64,000 nucleotides of DNA from Mesorhizobium erdmanii USDA 3471 (lineage in GTDB: Bacteria > Pseudomonadota > Alphaproteobacteria > Rhizobiales > Rhizobiaceae): the NCBI RefSeq assembly GCF_000472705.1, contig NZ_KI421453.1:124001-188000 (forward strand), read 5' to 3'. The position numbers and the translations under genes were made by a program. The notes beneath the pieces are model-generated. The model saw only the letters and a list, made by a program, of their open reading frames with translations, had not been told where the DNA came from and made no database searches. The number at the start of each line of letters is the position of its first letter. The stretch's first letter is position 1. Shown in pieces: positions 16,632 through 25,761 of this stretch.

Positions 16632-16660
16632 GGGGCCGGCCCGCCAAGCAGGCCGGCCCC
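16632..16660 (-). terminator. Stem-loop just after mptA, before mptB
   Basis: GGGGCCGGCC (16632-16641) and GGCCGGCCCC (16651-16660) form a 10-bp GC stem with a 9-base loop, nine bases beyond the mptA stop in the direction of transcription. No U-run follows, so it probably protects the mptA message end or reduces read-through rather than ending the operon. Confidence 0.65.
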
Positions 16661-16669
16661 GATTGCGAC

Positions 16670-18115
16670 TTAACCGAGGCCGGCTTCCTTGAGCTGGCCG
16701 TTGATGCTTTCGGCGAGCTTGTCGAGACCTTCGTCGACCGGCACTTCCTTGGCCACCATCTTCTGCAATGTTGCCGCCCATTCGGTGGTGAGGTCGAAGA
16801 ACAGCGGCTGCGCCGTGAACTTGATCGAGGCCCCCGGCGCCGAGGCGTCGAACATCTCGACATAACCGGGATAGCTCTTGTTCAACTTGTCGCGGAAGCC
16901 CTGATCCTTCCAGACCGACTGGCGGACAGGATTGACGAAGTCCATCTTGGTCGCCCCGAACAGCCCATGCTCCGGCCCTGAGGCCCATTGCATGAAGTAC
17001 CAGGTGGCGTCCTTGTCCTTCGAGAAGTTGGACATTGCCAGCGACCAGATCCAGATGTTGGGTGTCGCCGCCTTGGCAGCCGGATTGGCCTTGAAATTCG
17101 CGAAAGCGAGCTTGCCGGCCATCTTGTTATCGCCGCCATTCATGAAATAGCCGAGGATGTCGGCGTCAAAGATCATCGCCGAAGCGCCGGCGCCGAGATC
17201 GGTACCGACCTGATACCAGGTGTAGGTCGACCAGTCCTTGGGGCCGCTTTCCTGGATCATCTGCACCCACTGCTTGTGGAAGGCCTTGGATCCGGCGGTG
17301 TTCATGGCGGCCGACAATTTGCCGTCGGCCGAGACGTTCAGATCCTTCTGGTCGAAATTGGCATAGGCCGACAGGAAGCCGGGATGGATCGTCGCCCAGG
17401 AGCGCGAGCCACGCACGCCGATGCCGTAGACGCCGCCACCGACATCCTTGGTAAGCTTGGCCGCCGCGGCAACCATCTCGTCCATATTGCCGGGAATGGC
17501 GACGCCGGCCTTGTCGAACATCGCCTTGTTGTAGGTGATGTTGTTCTGCTCGAAGCCCCACGGAATGCACCACTGCTTGGCGTCTTCCGAACCCAGCGCG
17601 CCGCCCGGCTTGCCATTCCAGGCGCAGGAGTTCTTGACGCCAGGCAGGAAGTCGTCCCAGGCATAGTTCGGGTTGGTCTTGGCCGGGTCCTTGATCCATT
17701 CGTTGAGGTCGGTGACCCAGCCGGCCGGGCCATAGGTCCAGGTCATGTAGGCGCCGGTCATGAAGGCGTCGTATTCGGGCGAGCTTGCCGACAGTGCCGC
17801 CGTGACCTTGTCAAAATAGACGTCTTCCGGGAACACGTCGTAGACGACGTTCATGCCGGTCAGTTTCTTGAAGTTCTCGAGGTCGGCGATCATCGCATCG
17901 GCATAGGGATGCTTGTTGAGCAGGAGCTTGATGGTCTTGCCCTTATGCGCCTGCCAGTCGAAATCGGCGGCGAGCGCGCGGGTCTGCCCCAGATTGAGCA
18001 GCGTGCCGGCGGTGCCGGCGGCAAGGCCCATCGCACCCAGGCCCTTGATCAGTCCGCGACGGTCGACCTGTCCACGCAGGAAGGCGTCAATGAGGTCTTT
18101 CTCTTTCTCATGCAT
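16670..18115 (-). CDS. mptA: Polyol ABC transporter substrate-binding protein MptA
   Basis: This 481-residue protein is a family-1 extracellular solute-binding protein. Its N terminus has a twin-arginine-like export signal: 'VDRRGLIKGLGAMGLAAG' followed by a hydrophobic stretch and 'ALAADFDW', with cleavage likely after Ala-Ala. Export by Tat would mean it folds before crossing the membrane. The mature part has the usual 'YADAMIADLENFKKLTG', 'VYDVFPEDVYFDKV' and tryptophan-rich binding-site segments. The ATG at 18115 has GGAGGAGA upstream; an in-frame start at 18145 is less likely. It delivers erythritol or related polyols to MptBC, by analogy with Sinorhizobium. Confidence 0.82.
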   Translation of the reverse strand: MHEKEKDLIDAFLRGQVDRRGLIKGLGAMGLAAGTAGTLLNLGQTRALAADFDWQAHKGKTIKLLLNKHPYADAMIADLENFKKLTGMNVVYDVFPEDVYFDKVTAALSASSPEYDAFMTGAYMTWTYGPAGWVTDLNEWIKDPAKTNPNYAWDDFLPGVKNSCAWNGKPGGALGSEDAKQWCIPWGFEQNNITYNKAMFDKAGVAIPGNMDEMVAAAAKLTKDVGGGVYGIGVRGSRSWATIHPGFLSAYANFDQKDLNVSADGKLSAAMNTAGSKAFHKQWVQMIQESGPKDWSTYTWYQVGTDLGAGASAMIFDADILGYFMNGGDNKMAGKLAFANFKANPAAKAATPNIWIWSLAMSNFSKDKDATWYFMQWASGPEHGLFGATKMDFVNPVRQSVWKDQGFRDKLNKSYPGYVEMFDASAPGASIKFTAQPLFFDLTTEWAATLQKMVAKEVPVDEGLDKLAESINGQLKEAGLG

Positions 18116-18160
18116 TTCGTCTTCTCCTCCACAGGGTAGTTTCAACCAAACTGATACCGG

Positions 18161-19135
18161 CTACCCGACCGGCGTCTCCTCCACGAGCGATCGCGCCGTC
18201 CGCTCGTCCGTTATCAGGCCCTTGAGATAGCGGCCTTCGAGCACCGACTTGATGGCGCGAACCTTGATCTTGCCACCGGCGACGGCGACGATGCGGCGGC
18301 TGGCAATGTCCTCCCGCGTCAGCGCGAGCGCCCGGTTGGAAACGGTGGTCGCCACCGCCTTGCCGGCTTCATCGAAGAAATGACCGAGCAATTCGCCGAC
18401 GCCGCCATTGCGGCGGATCTCCTCCATCTCGCCTTTCTCGATCATGCCGGTGGCGACCAGCGACGCCTCGCGCTCCGACGTGCCGATACCGGCGAACAAC
18501 AGGTCAGCCGATTTGGCGAGATCGAAGACCTCGCTGATGCCCTTCTGCCCGAGCAGCACGGCACGGTCCTCCGCCGTGTTGGCGAACATCGGCACCGGCA
18601 TGACATAGGCTTCGGCGCCGGTGCGCTCGGCGAGGCGATGGATGACATCGTGCGGATTGGCCGAGAATTTGCGCGTCAGGCCGCCGAGCAGCGAGACGAA
18701 GCGGATCTTGTCGGTCGAGGTGCGCGGCAGATATTCCACGCAAGCCGCAAGCGTGCGGCCATGGCCGACACCGATCAGGGCCTCCTCGCCGCGCTCGATC
18801 TCGCGCTTGAGGAACTGCGCGCCGGCAATGCCGAGCGCCTTGAGCGGCAAATCCTCCGAATCGAAATCCGGAACCACCTCGCAATAGTCGAGGCCGTAGC
18901 GGCGGGACAGCTCGTCCTCGAGTTCGACGCATTCGGAGACTTCGCCGTCGATATAGACCTTCACCAGCCCTTCCTGGTTGGCCTTGGTGATGAGGCGGTG
19001 AGCCTTGAGGCTGGTCAGCCCCAGCCGCTTGGCGACCTCGGACTGGGTGAGGCCGCCGGCATAGTGAAGCCAGGCGGCACGTGTCGCCATGCTGGTTTCA
19101 TCGTCGCGCAGGAGACCGTTGCCGAACCCTACCAT
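18161..19135 (-). CDS. eryD: SorC-family transcriptional regulator EryD
   Basis: This protein of about 324 residues has the SorC/DeoR layout: an N-terminal helix-turn-helix ('GLTQSEVAKRLGLTSLKAHR') and a large sugar-binding domain resembling an isomerase, with 'IGVGHGRTLAACVEYL', 'VSLLGGLTRKFSANPHDV' and 'LITDERTARSLV'. These segments match Brucella EryD closely. EryD represses the ery operon and is released by an erythritol intermediate. ATG 19135 follows AGGGCGGA; an in-frame ATG at 19180 would put the likely promoter and operator inside the coding region. It is the first gene of the operon, 45 bp before mptA. Confidence 0.85.
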   Translation of the reverse strand: MVGFGNGLLRDDETSMATRAAWLHYAGGLTQSEVAKRLGLTSLKAHRLITKANQEGLVKVYIDGEVSECVELEDELSRRYGLDYCEVVPDFDSEDLPLKALGIAGAQFLKREIERGEEALIGVGHGRTLAACVEYLPRTSTDKIRFVSLLGGLTRKFSANPHDVIHRLAERTGAEAYVMPVPMFANTAEDRAVLLGQKGISEVFDLAKSADLLFAGIGTSEREASLVATGMIEKGEMEEIRRNGGVGELLGHFFDEAGKAVATTVSNRALALTREDIASRRIVAVAGGKIKVRAIKSVLEGRYLKGLITDERTARSLVEETPVG

Positions 19136-19146
19136 TTCCGCCCTTT

Positions 19147-19160
19147 TGATATTTTTATCA
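19147..19160. promoter_or_regulatory. Candidate EryD operator
   Basis: The perfect palindrome TGATA-TTTT-TATCA (19147-19160) lies just upstream of the preferred eryD start and below a TTGACT hexamer on the minus strand (19193-19198 region). SorC proteins bind such AT-rich dyads, so autoregulation of the whole operon is plausible. Confidence 0.45.
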
Positions 19161-19467
19161 GTTGCTGCAAAATTTTTCATAAGGCGCGATCAAAGTCAAG
19201 CGACCGATTGGCGCAAATCACACGCGGGTTCATTGAGGCCTGCACCCGCCACGCCGAAATCCGGCAACAGAAGCGGCTCGGCGGTGGTCCGCCAAGCCGT
19301 TTCAACTCACTGTTTTTTATGGAAAACTGGAATTCCAGGCGCGCCAACGCGCGGCAGGCGCCAGGAACAAATGCCGGACCTCATATTGGCGTCAGCTGCG
19401 CGCGTACGCAGACCTACCGGCGCAAAAAGGGCGGGCCGAGCGAATGAGCCGTCAGCTCAGGCCAATT
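19161..19467. other. Intergenic region between ftsZ2 and eryD
   Basis: About 300 bases without a credible gene. It should contain the leftward promoter of the eryD operon and the end of the ftsZ2 transcript. A TTTTTTAT run at about 19313-19320 lies beside an imperfect AACTGGAATTCCAGGC dyad; no clear intrinsic terminator was found. Confidence 0.5.
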
Positions 19468-20502
19468 CTACTGCAGCGTGCGCTGCGCGGATGGCGCATG
19501 ACCATGCGCGACGCCGACACCGGCATCATCGGCGCCGATCGCACGGTCGAGACCCGTCGCCACCACGGAAACCCTGAAGCGGCCTTCCATGCTCTTGTCA
19601 AAGATGGCGCCGACGATGATGTCGGCGTCTTCATAGACCTCCTCGCGGATGCGGGTGGCGGCTTCATCGACCTCGAACAGGGTCATGTCGCGGCCGCCCG
19701 AAATCGACACCAGAACGCCCTTGGCACCCTTCATCGACACTTCGTCCAGCAGCGGGTTGGCGATCGCGGCTTCCGCCGCCTTCATCGCCCGGCTTTCGCC
19801 CGAGGCTTCGCCGGTTCCCATCATGGCGCGGCCCATGCCGCGCATCACCGATTTGACGTCGGCGAAGTCGAGATTGATCAGGCCTTCCTTGACGATGAGA
19901 TCGGTGATGCAGCTGACGCCGGAATAAAGCACCCGGTCGGCGAAGACGAACGCATCGGCGAAGGTGGTCTTGGCATCGGCGATGCGGAACAGGTTCTGGT
20001 TCGGGATGACGATCACCGTATCGGCGCTTTCGCGCAGCCGCTCGATGCCCTCCTCGGCCATCTGCATGCGGCGCCGGCCCTCGAAGGTGAAGGGCTTGGT
20101 AACGACACCGACGGTTAGTATGCCGGCCTTGCGCGCCGCCTGCGCGATGATCGGCGCGGCGCCGGTTCCGGTACCGCCGCCCATGCCGGCGGTGACGAAA
20201 CACATATGCGTGCCGGCCAGATGATCCATGATCTCGTCGAGCGATTCCTCGGCGGCGGCACGGCCGATCTCGGGCAGCGAGCCGGCGCCCAGGCCTTCGG
20301 TGACGTGCGCGCCAAGCTGGATCAGCCGCGTCGCCTTCGACATGGTCAGCGCCTGCGCATCGGTGTTGGCGGCGATGAATTCGGTTCCCTGAAGCTGCTC
20401 CGCGATCATGTTGTTGATGGCGTTGCCGCCACCGCCGCCGACACCGATAACGGTGATCTTCGGTCTCATCTCGGAGATTTCCGGCTTCTTGAACTCGGCC
20501 AT
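19468..20502 (-). CDS. ftsZ2: Short second cell-division protein FtsZ2
   Basis: This tubulin-like GTPase of 344 residues carries the GTP-binding signature 'MGGGTGTGAAPIIAQ', the T1-type 'GVGGGGGNAINNMI' and the T7-region 'NLDFADVKSVM'. It ends soon after the globular core and lacks both the long linker and the C-terminal tail peptide that binds FtsA and other partners. Sinorhizobium meliloti has a comparable short FtsZ2 beside a full-length FtsZ1. It stands alone here, without ftsA or ftsQ, so it is not the main division gene. ATG 20502 has AGGAGA upstream; the longer upstream frame is not conserved. Confidence 0.88.
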   Translation of the reverse strand: MAEFKKPEISEMRPKITVIGVGGGGGNAINNMIAEQLQGTEFIAANTDAQALTMSKATRLIQLGAHVTEGLGAGSLPEIGRAAAEESLDEIMDHLAGTHMCFVTAGMGGGTGTGAAPIIAQAARKAGILTVGVVTKPFTFEGRRRMQMAEEGIERLRESADTVIVIPNQNLFRIADAKTTFADAFVFADRVLYSGVSCITDLIVKEGLINLDFADVKSVMRGMGRAMMGTGEASGESRAMKAAEAAIANPLLDEVSMKGAKGVLVSISGGRDMTLFEVDEAATRIREEVYEDADIIVGAIFDKSMEGRFRVSVVATGLDRAIGADDAGVGVAHGHAPSAQRTLQ

Positions 20503-20943
20503 GCCTGCTTCTCCTTCGCCAATAGCGCGCGCTTCACGGCCCACCCGATCAATGCCTGCAAGACATTGTGATCGACCGGCATGACGCGAATCAGTCGGTT
20601 CGGATGGGTGCCCCAAAAAGCCAGAGAGCGGCGGCGCGTGCAAGTGCGCGAAAGGTCAAGATTTGTGATGAAGACGCCGACCTTGTTCGAGCGGTCGTCT
20701 GGCCCCCTGGCGATCGCGGGCAATCCGGTTGCCTTCAGGACGCCTTGCGCTCCGCAACCTGGCTGGTTGCCCGTTGCCGAGGAGCACAAACAGGTAAACC
20801 TGATTTGACGTAGCCGCCGGCAGCGCCGCAGACGCTGGGTGATAGCTGAAGCGCGCCGGTCGCAAACCGCGAGATCCTCCCTTAGTGTGAATCAAAAACA
20901 CGAGAGTGCGCCCACTGGTGTCGCGGCGCGGAGTTCCATCGAG
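20503..20943. other. Intergenic region between ftsZ2 and the amidase-like gene
   Basis: This 441-bp gap lies between divergent genes. Small open frames are present but have no recognisable products. It should hold the ftsZ2 promoter on the minus strand (a TTGACC hexamer is at 20654-20659, reverse) and the promoter for the rightward gene. No repeat or RNA structure stood out. Confidence 0.4.
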
Positions 20944-23004
20944 ATGAAGCATCCCGTCAATCATGGCGCCATGGCCGTTTCGGGCTACACGGTTCCCTGG
21001 CACACGGCGGCCGGAACGCCCGTTGCGCTTCATGTCTCGTCGTCGCGGCCGGTGCGCGATGTACGGATCGTGCGGCTCGACACGCCCTCGGCCGAGTTCA
21101 TGGACTGGCCAGTCGAACCGACCGGCAATGCCGCGTCGCATCGCGACTTCGACCATGGATCCTTCCTGAGGATCGCGGCGACGGAACTGGCCAGGGCCGC
21201 CGATATCAGCGGCGTCGCCTTCGAGATGTATCTGACCCGCAATGACGGCGCTCGCGTGCTCTTCGAATGCGGCAATTTGCGTCTTGGATTGCAGGACGGG
21301 CGGCTGACGTCAGGCCATGACGGCAAGCCGCTGGAAATCGGCGAGAGCTTGCCGGCGAACACCTGGCTCAGCGTCGAGATTTCGTCCGATGGCGGCGGGA
21401 CGATACTGAAGATCGGCTCCGACGACCTGTTGTCGCCGTTTCGCCTGCGGCGTCAGTTCGATGGGGGCTGGTCTCCGTCCGGCGACATGGTCTTCGGCGC
21501 CAGCGCGGCAAACGATGTCAAAACGCTGAATGCCAAGTTTGCGGCAATCGCCTTGCAAACCCAGACCGGGCGCATTGCCTGGACGTTCCCAACCTTGCTG
21601 CCAAGTGGGCCGATCGCCTCGACTGGCGCAGATCAAGTTCTTTCGCTGGAACCGGTCAACCAGCCGACGTTCTGCATGACCTCGCGCCGCTGGGATGGGT
21701 CGAGTTTCGATCCGCGTCTGGTGCCGTCGCATTACGATGCGGTGCATTGCCATGACGACGACATGGGCGCGCTGGACTGGCCCGCTTCATATCACCTGCG
21801 GATCCCCGCCGAGGCCTCTGCCGGCGTCTATGCCTTCGAAATCGGCCATGACGGCGGAGCGGAGCGCATCGTCTTCTTCATCACCTCGTCCTTACGCCGT
21901 GCGCCGCTGTTGTTCCTGGTGCCGACGGCCACCTATCTCGCCTATGCCGATGAATTCCTGCCTGCGCATCTCTACGAATGGATGTGCGAGGATCGCGGCC
22001 ATCGCTTCGCCATCGATAACAATCTGAAGTCGCTCTATGACTATCACAGCGACCTCAGCGGCGTGTCGATCTCTTCCTACCGGAAGCCGAAGGCGACGCT
22101 GCGCGACGACTACAATTATCCCCTGTGCGGCTGCCCACACAATCTGCCGGTCGACCTGCATTTCTTGCGTTTCTGCCACAATAACGGCATCGCCTTCGAT
22201 CTTATCACCGACCGCGACCTGCATGAGCGCGGCCTTGCGGGCTTACGGGACTACCAGGCGGTCATCACCGGCAGCCATCCCGAATACATGTCGGTGGAGA
22301 TGGAGCATGCGCTGCGCCAGTTCGCGGCGGCGGGCGGCGGCATCGCCTATCTCGGCGGCAATGGCTTTGCCGGCAAGGTGGCATTCCAGAATGACCTGAT
22401 GGAACTGCGGCGGTCGCCGCTCGAGGCTGGCCGGACCTGGGACGGACCGATCGCCGAACAGTCGCTGTCGATCACCAACCAGCCCGGCGGCCATCTGCGC
22501 GCCAGCGGGCGCGGCGAATTCTCGCTGACCGGCGTTGCCATCTCGCTGATGGGTTTCGACGGCGCGCGGCCCTTTACGCGCACGCCGCAAAGCCACCAAC
22601 CTTCGGCCGCATGGCTGTTCGACGGCATCGCCAACGAGACGTTCGGCGACGAAGGCATCGTGCTTGGCGGCGCGGCCGGTTACGAGGTCGATGCCACCGA
22701 CCCGCATCTCGGCACCTCCCCCGATACGATGGTCATCGCGCGCGCAACCGGCTTCCCCGACAGCTTCGTCCATGATGCGACGCGCTGGTATGAGGGCGGC
22801 GTGGAGGAACGCGCCTCGCGGCGCTGCGCGGAGATGACGCTGCGCCATCTGCCTTCAGGCGGTTTGATATTTTCGGCGAGTTCGGTCGCCTGGTGCGGCG
22901 CCTTGCCGGCCGGCGACGCGATGAATGACGTCGGCAGGATCACGAAGAATTTGCTGACGCATCTGGCGGCGGCAAAGGGCCGGACGAACCCAGGATCGAC
23001 ATGA
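20944..23004 (+). CDS. N,N-dimethylformamidase large-subunit-like protein
   Basis: The 686-residue protein resembles the beta (large) subunit of N,N-dimethylformamidase, a mononuclear-iron amidohydrolase that splits dimethylformamide to dimethylamine and formate. The N-terminal part is a lectin-like beta domain (residues about 80-220). The C-terminal half has the catalytic-core landmarks 'VPTATYLAYADEFLP', 'TGSHPEYMSVEMEHAL' and 'AYLGGNGFAGKV', with tyrosines and acids where iron ligands lie in the known enzyme. No small alpha subunit gene is adjacent, so the substrate may be a different amide. ATG 20944 is preceded by GGAG; ATG 20971 is an alternative. Confidence 0.65.
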   Translation: MKHPVNHGAMAVSGYTVPWHTAAGTPVALHVSSSRPVRDVRIVRLDTPSAEFMDWPVEPTGNAASHRDFDHGSFLRIAATELARAADISGVAFEMYLTRNDGARVLFECGNLRLGLQDGRLTSGHDGKPLEIGESLPANTWLSVEISSDGGGTILKIGSDDLLSPFRLRRQFDGGWSPSGDMVFGASAANDVKTLNAKFAAIALQTQTGRIAWTFPTLLPSGPIASTGADQVLSLEPVNQPTFCMTSRRWDGSSFDPRLVPSHYDAVHCHDDDMGALDWPASYHLRIPAEASAGVYAFEIGHDGGAERIVFFITSSLRRAPLLFLVPTATYLAYADEFLPAHLYEWMCEDRGHRFAIDNNLKSLYDYHSDLSGVSISSYRKPKATLRDDYNYPLCGCPHNLPVDLHFLRFCHNNGIAFDLITDRDLHERGLAGLRDYQAVITGSHPEYMSVEMEHALRQFAAAGGGIAYLGGNGFAGKVAFQNDLMELRRSPLEAGRTWDGPIAEQSLSITNQPGGHLRASGRGEFSLTGVAISLMGFDGARPFTRTPQSHQPSAAWLFDGIANETFGDEGIVLGGAAGYEVDATDPHLGTSPDTMVIARATGFPDSFVHDATRWYEGGVEERASRRCAEMTLRHLPSGGLIFSASSVAWCGALPAGDAMNDVGRITKNLLTHLAAAKGRTNPGST

Positions 23005-23195
23005 ACAGAGCGGGAGCCAACCCGCCGCCGGACTGGCTTAGGCGCAGCCACGCGTTAAATGTGTTCGGCATCGGGGAAGCCGAAACGCGACCCGCTCTAC
23101 AGCTTGCGGCACTCCGATCGATGCGTCTATCATGGCGGTCGATACGCGGCTGTCGTCGCCAGGCCAGATTTCAGAACAAATGAAGTAGCCCGCCA

Positions 23196-23894
23196 ATGGC
23201 CGACAGAACACAATTCGGGTTGACCGCCGTCGACACCGTTCCCTTGCACGAAAAAGTCTATGTGGAGCTGGTCAGGGCCTTGATGTCCGGCCAGTTCCTG
23301 CCCGGCCAGAAGCTGACATCGCGCAAGCTCGCCAAGGAACTCGGCACCAGCGACATGCCGGTGCGCAGCGCCTTCATGCGGCTACAGGCGCTGCGGGCGC
23401 TGAGCCCGATGCCGAACGGCAGCGTCGAGGTGCCGGTCATCTCCGCCGACCGGTTCTCGCAGCTCACCGCCGTGCGCACGATCCTCGAAGGCTCGGCGAC
23501 GGAGCTCGCGACAAAGCGCATCAACGGCAACAATCTGCGGACGATCCGGCGCCATTGCACGGAATTGACCCTGGCGGCGCGCAAAGGCGGTATCGACGAC
23601 TATCTGAGGAAGAACCACGACTTCAAATTCTCTATCTATCGCCATTGCGGCAACGAACAGATGATCTTCCTGGTCGAGACCGTGTGGATGCAGGTTGGGC
23701 CCTTTCTCAGGAACCTAGCCATGGGCTTCGAGGACGATCTCTCCTCGATCCTCGACATCGACTATCATGAGGAAGTCGTGGCGGCGATCGAGGCGCAGGA
23801 CGCGGCGCGCGCCCGCGCGGCCATCGTGCGCGACATCGAAGAGGGTGCGGCACACATCCTGCGGCAAGCCAGATTTCCGGAAGCGAGGAGCTAG
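23196..23894 (+). CDS. GntR-family regulator, FCD type
   Basis: This 232-residue regulator has an N-terminal winged helix ('QFLPGQKLTSRKLAKELGTS' then 'MPVRSAFMRLQ') and a helical FCD ligand domain from about residue 85, with 'RTILEGSATELA' and the metal-binding aspartate/histidines in 'KNHDFKFSIYRHCGNEQ'. Such proteins usually sense an organic acid or the substrate of the neighbouring genes. It lies between the amidase-like gene and the glutamine-synthetase-like gene, all rightward, so it probably controls one or both. The 191-bp gap before it (23005-23195) shows nothing else. Confidence 0.82.
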   Translation: MADRTQFGLTAVDTVPLHEKVYVELVRALMSGQFLPGQKLTSRKLAKELGTSDMPVRSAFMRLQALRALSPMPNGSVEVPVISADRFSQLTAVRTILEGSATELATKRINGNNLRTIRRHCTELTLAARKGGIDDYLRKNHDFKFSIYRHCGNEQMIFLVETVWMQVGPFLRNLAMGFEDDLSSILDIDYHEEVVAAIEAQDAARARAAIVRDIEEGAAHILRQARFPEARS

Positions 23895-23955
23895 GATTGG
23901 AGGCCCCCCAAAATGCGCCTAGAGTTCCGTCCAGTGGACTATCGCAGACCTTGGA

Positions 23956-24059
23956 GATTGGCGGTCGCCTTCCAACTTCGTCATCCTATGGCGGAGCAAG
24001 GAGCGCAGCGACGCGGCGCAGACCCCTGGATGACGAAGTCATCGATATTTCCGCCAATC
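23956..24059. repeat. Palindromic intergenic repeat element
   Basis: An imperfect inverted repeat of about 104 bp: outer arms GATTGGCGG (23956-23964) and CCGCCAATC (24051-24059), inner arms CTTCGTCATCC (23976-23986) and GGATGACGAAG (24028-24038). The centre, rich in GGCGGAGCAAGGAGCGCAGC, is typical of short mosaic repeats in Mesorhizobium genomes. It fills part of the 413-bp gap 23895-24307; the remainder is AT-rich and likely holds the promoter of the next gene. Confidence 0.8.
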
Positions 24060-24307
24060 ACCAAGAGCCGCGGTCCGGCGCCGCAAGCGACCGAAACACC
24101 CTTGGCTTTCTGCCTTCTTGTCTCTATGTTGCGATCGCAGATCGCGCAATTGGTTTTGAAAATGCCTCCCGACATCCCGATTAGTGACTTGAAAAAATAA
24201 GAGAAAATACTTGGCAAAGGCCAAATATTTCCTCCCAAAACTCACAAGCACTTTTTACCGGGGATAGCGCAGCCGATAGGGCTTGGGCATCTTCCAAAAC
24301 CAGAGGT

Positions 24308-25669
24308 TTGAAATTGAGCGATGCAATTGCGGACGTCCTAAGCTGGCTTGAAAGAAGAAGCGACATACAGAGCCTGAGGGCGGCGGTGTGCGACCTCAAC
24401 GGGGTCATGCGAGGAAAACGCATCCCCGTTGAGCAGGCGCGCAAGGCGCTGGAGGGCAAGCTGCGCATGCCCTATTCGCTGATCGGCCTCGACATCTGGG
24501 GCGAGGATATCGAAGGCAACACGCTGGTTTTCTCGACCGGCGATGCCGATGGTCTTTGCCAATGGACGGGACGCGGCATCCTGCCTGTGGACTGGACAGC
24601 GCATCCGACGGCACTCGTGCCGCTCTGGCTCGCCGATGAAGGCGGCGCACCCTATCTCGGCGATCCCCGGCGGGCGCTGGCGCGCATCCTCGACCGCTAC
24701 AAGGCGCTCGGCCTGACCCCGGTGGCGGCGACGGAACTCGAATTCTATCTGGTCGATCCGCAATCGCAGCGCCCGGTCGGGCCTGTCTCGCCGGTCACCG
24801 GGCGGCGTCTCGATTCAGATGCGGCGCTGTCGATCGACGAAATCGACGATTTCGAAGCCTTCATCCACGACGTCTACGAAGCCTGCCGGGCGCAAGGCAT
24901 TCCCGTCGACACGGCGATCGCCGAAAACGGCGTCGGCCAGTTCGAGATCAATCTGAACCATGTCGCCGACGCCCTGCGGGCGGCCGACGATGCGGTGCTG
25001 TTCAAGCGCACGGTGAAGGGCATCGCCCGCAAGCACGGCTTTGCTGCCTGCTTCATGGCCAAACCCTATGGCGACCGGGCCGGCAACGGCTTTCACGTCC
25101 ATTTCAGCTTGGTCGACGGCGAAGGCCGCAACGTGTTCGACGACGGCACCGATCAGGGCTCGGAAACCATGCGCCATGCGGTCGGCGGGCTGCTGGCGGC
25201 GATGGCCGAGAGCACGCTGGTCTTCGCACCGCATTTCAACTCCTATCGCAGGCTTCGCCCGCGCTCCTATGCGCCGACCGCGGTCGCCTGGGGTTACGAG
25301 AACCGCATGGTCGCGATCCGCATTCCCGGCGGCCCGACCGGGGCGCGCCGCATCGAGCATCGCGTGTCGGGAGCGGACGCCAATCCCTATCTGGTGCTTG
25401 CCGCCATATTGGGCGCTGCCCTGATCGGCATCGAAAGGCAGATGTCGCCGGGTGACCCGGCCGGCAGCGATGGCCAGGGCGTCGTGCCGGCCAAACTGCC
25501 GCCGGACTGGGCCTCCGCCATCGCTACTTTCGAAAGCGGGACGCATGTGGCGGAGATCTTCCCGGCGATCCTGCGTGACTCCTTCGTCGCCTGCAAACGC
25601 CAGGAGTTGAACACCTTCGCGCTCAATGTCAGCGACTTCGAGATCGAGACCTATCTGGAAAGCGTTTAG
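24308..25669 (+). CDS. Glutamine-synthetase-family gamma-glutamyl ligase
   Basis: This protein of about 453 residues has the GlnA catalytic fold: the beta-grasp N domain 'VCDLNGVMRGKRIPVEQA', the metal-binding 'ATELEFYLVDP' and 'NGVGQFEINLNH', 'GNGFHVHFSL', and 'NRMVAIRIPGG'. It lacks the adenylylation tail of housekeeping GlnA. Relatives of this length join glutamate to amines such as putrescine (PuuA-like) rather than to ammonia. With an amide hydrolase-like gene upstream, an amine substrate released by that enzyme is possible but unproven. The start is TTG at 24308 or, with better spacing from AGAGG, TTG at 24314. Confidence 0.78.
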   Translation: MKLSDAIADVLSWLERRSDIQSLRAAVCDLNGVMRGKRIPVEQARKALEGKLRMPYSLIGLDIWGEDIEGNTLVFSTGDADGLCQWTGRGILPVDWTAHPTALVPLWLADEGGAPYLGDPRRALARILDRYKALGLTPVAATELEFYLVDPQSQRPVGPVSPVTGRRLDSDAALSIDEIDDFEAFIHDVYEACRAQGIPVDTAIAENGVGQFEINLNHVADALRAADDAVLFKRTVKGIARKHGFAACFMAKPYGDRAGNGFHVHFSLVDGEGRNVFDDGTDQGSETMRHAVGGLLAAMAESTLVFAPHFNSYRRLRPRSYAPTAVAWGYENRMVAIRIPGGPTGARRIEHRVSGADANPYLVLAAILGAALIGIERQMSPGDPAGSDGQGVVPAKLPPDWASAIATFESGTHVAEIFPAILRDSFVACKRQELNTFALNVSDFEIETYLESV

Positions 25670-25761
25670 GCCGGACTGACCAACGGCATCGCCAAGGGCA
25701 TACCATGTGCTGAAGCCGCCGGCGATGATCCATCCTGCCGCCAGACGGCGGATGCCCGCGC

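Noticed and set aside
20503..20643. N-terminal extension of FtsZ2
   Set aside because: The extra 47 residues do not resemble FtsZ, while ATG 20502 has a good ribosome site and the usual start of the core.
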